Shown: piece after piece, positions 41,594 to 45,773 of the stretch
Layout of the letters: the number at the start of each line of letters is the position of its first letter
How positions within the stretch are numbered: position 1 is the stretch's first letter
Assembly: GCA_023301795.1 (NCBI GenBank)
Contig: JALZVU010000016.1
Location: forward strand, 1 to 45,773
Direction of reading: 5' to 3'
From: Granulosicoccus sp.
GTDB lineage: Bacteria; Pseudomonadota; Gammaproteobacteria; Granulosicoccales; Granulosicoccaceae
DNA length: 45,773 nucleotides
Position numbers and translations under genes: made by a program
The notes under the pieces: model-generated
Seen by the model: only the letters and a program-made list of their open reading frames with translations
Told to the model about the DNA's origin: nothing
The model's database searches: none

Positions 41594-43231
41594 ATGAATC
41601 AAGATCAATCAATATCCCGCTCGACTATCATCGTGTTGCTGCTGACATTGGCAGCCTTTCACCTGTTGCTGTTATTCCCTGGCAATGTGGATGACTTTAC
41701 GGTAGCCCAATTTCTCTGGCTTCCTCTGGAGCTGCCTGCCGCTTTAGTGGTGTTGTTGCTACTTCGGGGGGTTGCGTTTAATGCCGCACGCGTATTGCTT
41801 GTGGCAGCGCTGGCTGCGCTTGTGTTGCTGCGTGCCGCGGATATCATGTCCCGTGTGGCGTTTGGACGTGCCTTCAGCCCTCTGGCGGAGTGGCACTTGA
41901 TCAGCCAAGGCTGGTCGGTGGCTGCCAAAACCATTGGCAAAGGCGAAGTTACGGCGTTTCTGGGTTTTGGTGTGCTGGCTATGGCGATTATCAGCATTGC
42001 GCTGTATCGCGGCTTTGGGCGATTACACCAATTACCCAAGACAGCCCGTCTCAGGACGGTGGTAACAGCCGGTTTGGTAACGGTTGTCGCCACGATTGCG
42101 TTGGGCTCACAGCAGTTCACTGAAGCCAAGCTGCCGATAAAAGCTGTCGGTGCACAAGAACTTGGAAAGCGTATCGCTGACGCTCATCGCTCCGTGCTGG
42201 ACCAGCAGGAATTCGTTATCGCTCTGGAAGATGATCCGCTGACCGGTGAGGCCACGCCAAAGTTTGCAGGTCTGAAAGGGCTAGATGTGATTGTGCTGTT
42301 TGTCGAGTCCTACGGTCGCAGCTTTGTGGACGATCCCTATTTTGCACCCATAGCGGCCAAGCGATTTGTTGAAGAGGACGAAAGGCTCCGCAACGCGGGT
42401 CTACATGTCAGAAGCGGCTATGTGGATTCGCCGATACGTGGTGGGCGTAGCTGGCTAGCCCAAGCCACCTTGTCGTCAGGTCTATCGTTGACGAACCATG
42501 CACGTTTCGATCGACTTATCACCTCTGAGAGAGTGCCGTTGTGGTCATTGTTCAGGAACGCAGGTTGGCAGAATACGGTGTTGCTCCCGGTTGCACAGGC
42601 GCCCTGGGTAGAAGGAGCCTGGTACGACGTGGATCAATTTCTTGATTCGACTGGCATGCAGTATAAGGGCAAGAACTTTGGTTATGTGACCATGCCAGAT
42701 CAGTACACACTCTCGGCGTTCGAGCGCCTGGTGCGTGAGCCTGCAGACAAGCCAGTAGCTGGACATATCGGTTTGCTGGGCTCGCATGCACCGTGGACGC
42801 CATTGGCGAAAACAGTGCCTTGGGATGATGTGGGTGATGGATCGATCTTCGATGGAACGCAGCGCTTTGGTGAGCCGTTGGATTGGTCAAATCGCGCACA
42901 GGCTCAAGAGCAGTATGGGTTGTCAGTGGATCGAACGCTGGCTACCGTGGGTGAATATCTTGAGCGCTATGGTAATGATGCATTGTTCATCGTTGTGGGT
43001 GATCATCAACCCGCCAGTATTATTGCTGGGTGGGCCCCGAATGCGCATGTGCCCATTCATTTTGTGAGCGACAATCCAGCTGTTCTAGACAGATTGCCTG
43101 TGTCTTTGTTTACGCCTGGCATGGTGCCAGCTGAGACTGAGGATGCTATGCCGATGGCCGATATGCGTGAGATGTTGTCCACTGTCTACGAACGGCCGTT
43201 GGCGTCGCCTGACACGCTGACCCTGCAGTAG
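41594..43231 (+). CDS. Membrane sulfatase-family protein (LTA synthase-like)
   Basis: The 545-residue protein has an N-terminal membrane region with about four to five segments (residues 12-30, 42-60, 66-84, 118-138, 155-172) and a periplasmic alkaline-phosphatase-fold domain (about 228-530). Metal and catalytic motifs are F-V-E-S-Y-G (Glu238), G-G-R-S-W with likely nucleophile Ser286, G-S-H-A-P (His398) and V-V-G-D-H-Q-P (Asp470, His471). In gram-negative bacteria such proteins transfer phosphoglycerol or phosphoethanolamine to glucans or lipids. Which one applies here is open. The usual nucleophile is threonine; serine here is plausible but unproven. The start at 41594 lacks a strong ribosome-binding site. 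Confidence 0.82.
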   Translation: MNQDQSISRSTIIVLLLTLAAFHLLLLFPGNVDDFTVAQFLWLPLELPAALVVLLLLRGVAFNAARVLLVAALAALVLLRAADIMSRVAFGRAFSPLAEWHLISQGWSVAAKTIGKGEVTAFLGFGVLAMAIISIALYRGFGRLHQLPKTARLRTVVTAGLVTVVATIALGSQQFTEAKLPIKAVGAQELGKRIADAHRSVLDQQEFVIALEDDPLTGEATPKFAGLKGLDVIVLFVESYGRSFVDDPYFAPIAAKRFVEEDERLRNAGLHVRSGYVDSPIRGGRSWLAQATLSSGLSLTNHARFDRLITSERVPLWSLFRNAGWQNTVLLPVAQAPWVEGAWYDVDQFLDSTGMQYKGKNFGYVTMPDQYTLSAFERLVREPADKPVAGHIGLLGSHAPWTPLAKTVPWDDVGDGSIFDGTQRFGEPLDWSNRAQAQEQYGLSVDRTLATVGEYLERYGNDALFIVVGDHQPASIIAGWAPNAHVPIHFVSDNPAVLDRLPVSLFTPGMVPAETEDAMPMADMREMLSTVYERPLASPDTLTLQ

Positions 43232-43453
43232 GGCAGCTCTGGTTTGATGTACACCTGTTATTGAACTTGCCTATTGGCCTTTATGCGAGTCGGGTAGCAG
43301 GGCGTTTAATCTGCTAGTATCGGCGGCAGCGCGCACTTGGAGCGCCTCCCGTCCGCGGCAAGGGATTATCCCATTCAGGTAGTAGCAATTGCTGAATTCA
43401 ACCTCTTTTCAGCCTGTTGACGCGGACTCGGGCATTGATGAAAGGAGGTCTTT

Positions 43454-45154
43454 ATGACCCGTTCCCTGCCAGAAAAACCCAGTATCCACCTGTTGAAAAA
43501 GCAGGCTAAGAAGCTGTTGAAGCAACTCCGCAACGCTGACCCTGACGCGCTAACAGAGCTTCAAGCCCATCATCCGAATCCAGCAACCTTCACAGGGCTT
43601 CGTGATGCCCAATTGGTTACTGCCCGAGGCTACGGTTTCCCGGGATGGCATGAGCTCAAAGATGCAGTACAGCTTGCGCAAGATACAGCGATTGAGCTCA
43701 GCGAAAAAGCTGAGCTTTTTATTAAACTGGGTTGTTTGCAGTACACCAGCGATGACAACTTGCGACACCACCAGCGTGCTCGCAGACTGCTAGAGGCTTG
43801 TCCTGACATTGTTGGTAGCTCTTTCTATGCAGCTTTGGTCGCTAATAACGCAAGGGTGGTTTCACAATATCTTGTATCCGATAGCACGTTAGCAACGTCC
43901 TCGGGAGGGCCACTTGCTTGGCCGGCATTGTTGTACGTGACGTATGGCAGAGTGGGTGAGTCTGGTGATAGTCAAGACTCGCTGTCTATCGTTAAACAGC
44001 TGCTCAGCTGCGGAGCATGTCCGAACTCACACATCATTTTAAATGAGACGTATCGGTTTACAGCACTAACCGGTGCCATGGGAGAGGGTGAGCAGGGATT
44101 GAACCAGCCTGCGCACCCGCATGCTGATTCAATTGTAACTTTACTGCTTGATGCTGGTGCAAGTCCGAACGAGGGGCAGGGCTTGTATAACACCATGTTC
44201 ACCGATAGTGCGGACAAGTGGCTGGCGCTGTTGATTAGCAACGGTTTACATGCAGATGCTCCGCTTAACTGGATTGATGCTGGCAGCGATGATCAAGTGA
44301 GTACTCTCGAATTTCAGCTTGCGTGTGCTGTTGACAGTAATCGCCACGAGCGCGCTAGTGTGTTGTTGAGTGCTGGCGTCAACGCCAATACCGTGAGTAT
44401 CTACAATGGTCGAGCTATTCACACCAATGCGCTGTTGGCAGGGCACACCGCTATTGCACAACTGCTGGAAGACAAAGGCGCGATTGCTGAGCAATTGAAC
44501 ATCAATGACCAGTTTGCCCTTGCGTGCGTGTCCGCAGATAGCAGCAGCATTGCCGCCTTGTTGCAAGATCATCCTGAATTAAAGGACGATGCAACGCTTT
44601 TGCACGCGGCTGCAGAGCATGCCAGCATGGATGTGATCAAGACGTTGGTAGCAAAAGGTTTTGATATTAACGCGCTGTCGAAACACGGCAGAACACTGTT
44701 ACATTATTTCGCACTACTCGGCGATGTTTCTCAGATTCGAGCGCTACTGGAGTTGGGTGCTCGAACAGATATTCCGGATAGCTCACACAGCAGTACCGCG
44801 GCAGGGTTTGCAGCGCACAGCGGACACTATGACGCTATGCGTTTATTGCTGGACTCTTGCCATTCATTAGTGGATGTAGTTTGTTGTGCGTATCTTGAAA
44901 GGGCAAAGGTGTTGGTCGAAATAGACCCGGCGGTGATTCAGCATAGAACTGAGAAGGGAAACACGCTGTTACATGTAGTCGGTTATTGGCTGCATGATGA
45001 ACCAAATTATGATGCATACAGTGCTTTTGTTGCATGGTTGGTGGCGGCAGGTGCTGACGTTAATGCCAAGAATCAGCAGGGGCAAACGCCGGAAGAGTTT
45101 AGCGTTGCAAACAGTTATGAGACGTTGGCTGATATTCTTTCAGAATACGGGTAA
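43454..45154 (+). CDS. Ankyrin-repeat protein
   Basis: The 566-residue protein is cytoplasmic by prediction, with no signal peptide. It starts with an N-terminal module (about 1-75) of the type S-I-H-L-L-K-K-Q-A-K-K-L-L and L-R-D-A-Q-L-V-T-A-R-G-Y-G-F, frequently found before ankyrin repeats in bacteria. Degenerate ankyrin repeats follow through the rest, clearest at about 280-350, 370-475 and the C-terminal 510-560 (V-A-A-G-A-D-V-N-A-K-N). A strong AGGAGG site is eight bases upstream of the ATG. Role unknown; protein binding is expected from the repeats. Confidence 0.83.
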   Translation: MTRSLPEKPSIHLLKKQAKKLLKQLRNADPDALTELQAHHPNPATFTGLRDAQLVTARGYGFPGWHELKDAVQLAQDTAIELSEKAELFIKLGCLQYTSDDNLRHHQRARRLLEACPDIVGSSFYAALVANNARVVSQYLVSDSTLATSSGGPLAWPALLYVTYGRVGESGDSQDSLSIVKQLLSCGACPNSHIILNETYRFTALTGAMGEGEQGLNQPAHPHADSIVTLLLDAGASPNEGQGLYNTMFTDSADKWLALLISNGLHADAPLNWIDAGSDDQVSTLEFQLACAVDSNRHERASVLLSAGVNANTVSIYNGRAIHTNALLAGHTAIAQLLEDKGAIAEQLNINDQFALACVSADSSSIAALLQDHPELKDDATLLHAAAEHASMDVIKTLVAKGFDINALSKHGRTLLHYFALLGDVSQIRALLELGARTDIPDSSHSSTAAGFAAHSGHYDAMRLLLDSCHSLVDVVCCAYLERAKVLVEIDPAVIQHRTEKGNTLLHVVGYWLHDEPNYDAYSAFVAWLVAAGADVNAKNQQGQTPEEFSVANSYETLADILSEYG

Positions 45155-45371
45155 GGGGTTTTAAGGGCTGTATCGACGAGGAAGAAAAGACAAAGTAGAT
45201 TTTGCCTTCGATCAGCTTGTGGGTCTCTACGGTAAGAGGCGTTTATCAGTGATGCCATTCGCAGGGACGAAATCAAAGTTGAGTGCCGTTGACGTCGCAA
45301 TCGTAGCGGATGACACTCTGTTTGGGGGCGATAGAGGATGCGAACACATGTTGTACACGACATGATCCTAG

Positions 45372-45551
45372 TCAGAAAATGTCGCAAACCTGCAGATTCA
45401 TCCAGAACTCTGGCGTTGTTCCTAGTGAAGCAGAAAGCAGCCAGGCTGTTTCAGGCGTGACCCCTCGCTTACCACGTATTAGCTTGTTTATTCGCTGAAT
45501 AGGGATGCCGAGATGTCGTGCAAATTCTGCCTGAGACACACCAACGCACAT
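45372..45551 (-). pseudogene. HigA-family antitoxin remnant
   Basis: A 59-codon frame from an ATG at 45551 to a TGA at 45372 matches the HTH core of HigA-type antitoxins: V-S-Q-A-E-F-A-R-H-L-G-I-P, R-I-N-K-L-I-R-G-K-R-G-V-T-P-E-T-A, and T-T-P-E-F-W-M-N-L-Q. The family normally starts 15-25 residues earlier with an H-P-G-E-x-L segment and ends slightly later; both parts are missing here. The upstream side on this strand is DNA of a different gene (YhcG-like, opposite strand). No HigB toxin gene is visible. The fragment is probably a decayed gene, though a short active protein is not excluded. Confidence 0.65.
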
Positions 45552-45558
45552 ACTTTGT

Positions 45559-45773
45559 ATGTCAGCTGCGCCGGCTCGTCACACGGCTGCTCGTCGTGTA
45601 AACGCCCTAATGAGCGCCACGTACTGGGAAATTGGTCGACGTATCGTCGAGGTCGAGCAAAAGGGCGCTGAGCGAGCAGGCTACGGTGAGAGCCTGATCG
45701 AGCGTTTGGCGGACGATCTGACGGCAACCCTGGGACGTGGATTCAGCACGACCAATCTGCGGCAGATGCGCGC
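45559..45773 (+). CDS. YhcG/DUF1016 family protein, N-terminal part (continues past window)
   Basis: From an ATG at 45559 the frame stays open to the window end (71 codons) and reads A-R-R-V-N-A-L-M, Y-W-E-I-G-R-R-I-V, Y-G-E-S-L-I-E-R-L-A-D-D-L, and G-R-G-F-S-T-T-N-L-R-Q-M-R. This is the start of the DUF1016 N-terminal domain found in YhcG-like PD-(D/E)XK nuclease-family proteins. The first helix usually has 10-20 more residues before A-R-x-x-A-A-R-R-V-N; here that part is missing or replaced. The gene may be 5'-truncated by the same event that cut the HigA fragment next to it. Confidence 0.7.
   Translation, partial: MSAAPARHTAARRVNALMSATYWEIGRRIVEVEQKGAERAGYGESLIERLADDLTATLGRGFSTTNLRQMR

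Noticed and set aside
45115-45387. Minus-strand frame of 90 codons between the ankyrin gene and the HigA fragment
   Set aside because: Composition rich in Arg, Ser and Leu, typical of a shadow frame, and it runs into the ankyrin gene and across the HigA remnant in another frame.

Overview
The window looks like ordinary chromosome from a free-living, probably aerobic gammaproteobacterium. This rests on gene content: DsbC, Lon, Rep, exonuclease I (SbcB), a DUF2058 (YaiL-like) protein, proteobacterial GshA, a YadGH-type ABC exporter, a CsiV-family protein and Bpt aminoacyl-tRNA-protein transferase. Base composition is moderate and even. I do not assert a genus. No rRNA, tRNA, CRISPR array, phage or insertion sequence was seen. 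Gene density is high, and many genes overlap by 1-11 bases.

Layout. 1-2.8 kb: end of an unknown gene, then dsbC, a small TPR protein and a DUF3187 protein, closed by a perfect hairpin. 2.8-7.5 kb: lon and rep on the minus strand. 7.6-9.7 kb: an inositol-monophosphatase-like phosphatase coupled to a membrane class III nucleotide cyclase. 9.7-14.2 kb: bpt, an orphan membrane domain resembling the N-terminus of exopolysaccharide sugar transferases, then sbcB, DUF2058 and an alpha/beta hydrolase. 14.2-17.8 kb: gshA-mobA-moeA, overlapping. 17.8-22.6 kb: a cytochrome P450, a divergent REC-REC-PAS-degenerate-GGDEF protein and a large lipoprotein. 22.6-26.4 kb (minus): HIT hydrolase, MoxR ATPase, VWA protein, TRM11-like methylase and a possible 37-residue protein. 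26.5-31.3 kb (plus): PduO-type cobalamin adenosyltransferase, lytic transglycosylase, YadGH transporter, methyltransferase and GNAT protein. 31.4-35.3 kb (minus): a PhoPQ-like two-component system with a small PepSY-like protein, a glycine-zipper protein and a CsiV-family protein. 35.4-40.2 kb (minus): a polyamine-type ABC importer with a coupled Asp/Glu/hydantoin racemase. 40.3-45.2 kb (plus): double-GNAT protein, LTA-synthase-like membrane sulfatase and ankyrin-repeat protein. 45.3 kb to the end: a HigA-like antitoxin remnant abutting the start of a YhcG/DUF1016 protein, the only clear sign of accessory DNA.

Themes. Several clusters concern the envelope: DsbC, lytic transglycosylase, CsiV, glycine zipper, PhoPQ-like system and sulfatase. 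Molybdenum cofactor synthesis (MobA, MoeA) is coupled to glutathione synthesis only by position. The racemase joined to the importer suggests uptake and conversion of an amino-acid-like or hydantoin-like compound. No clearly new multi-gene system could be shown. The best leads are the REC-REC-PAS-degenerate-GGDEF protein, the orphan EpsB-like membrane domain, the importer-racemase operon, the tiny gene next to the lipoprotein, and the higA/yhcG junction at the right edge.
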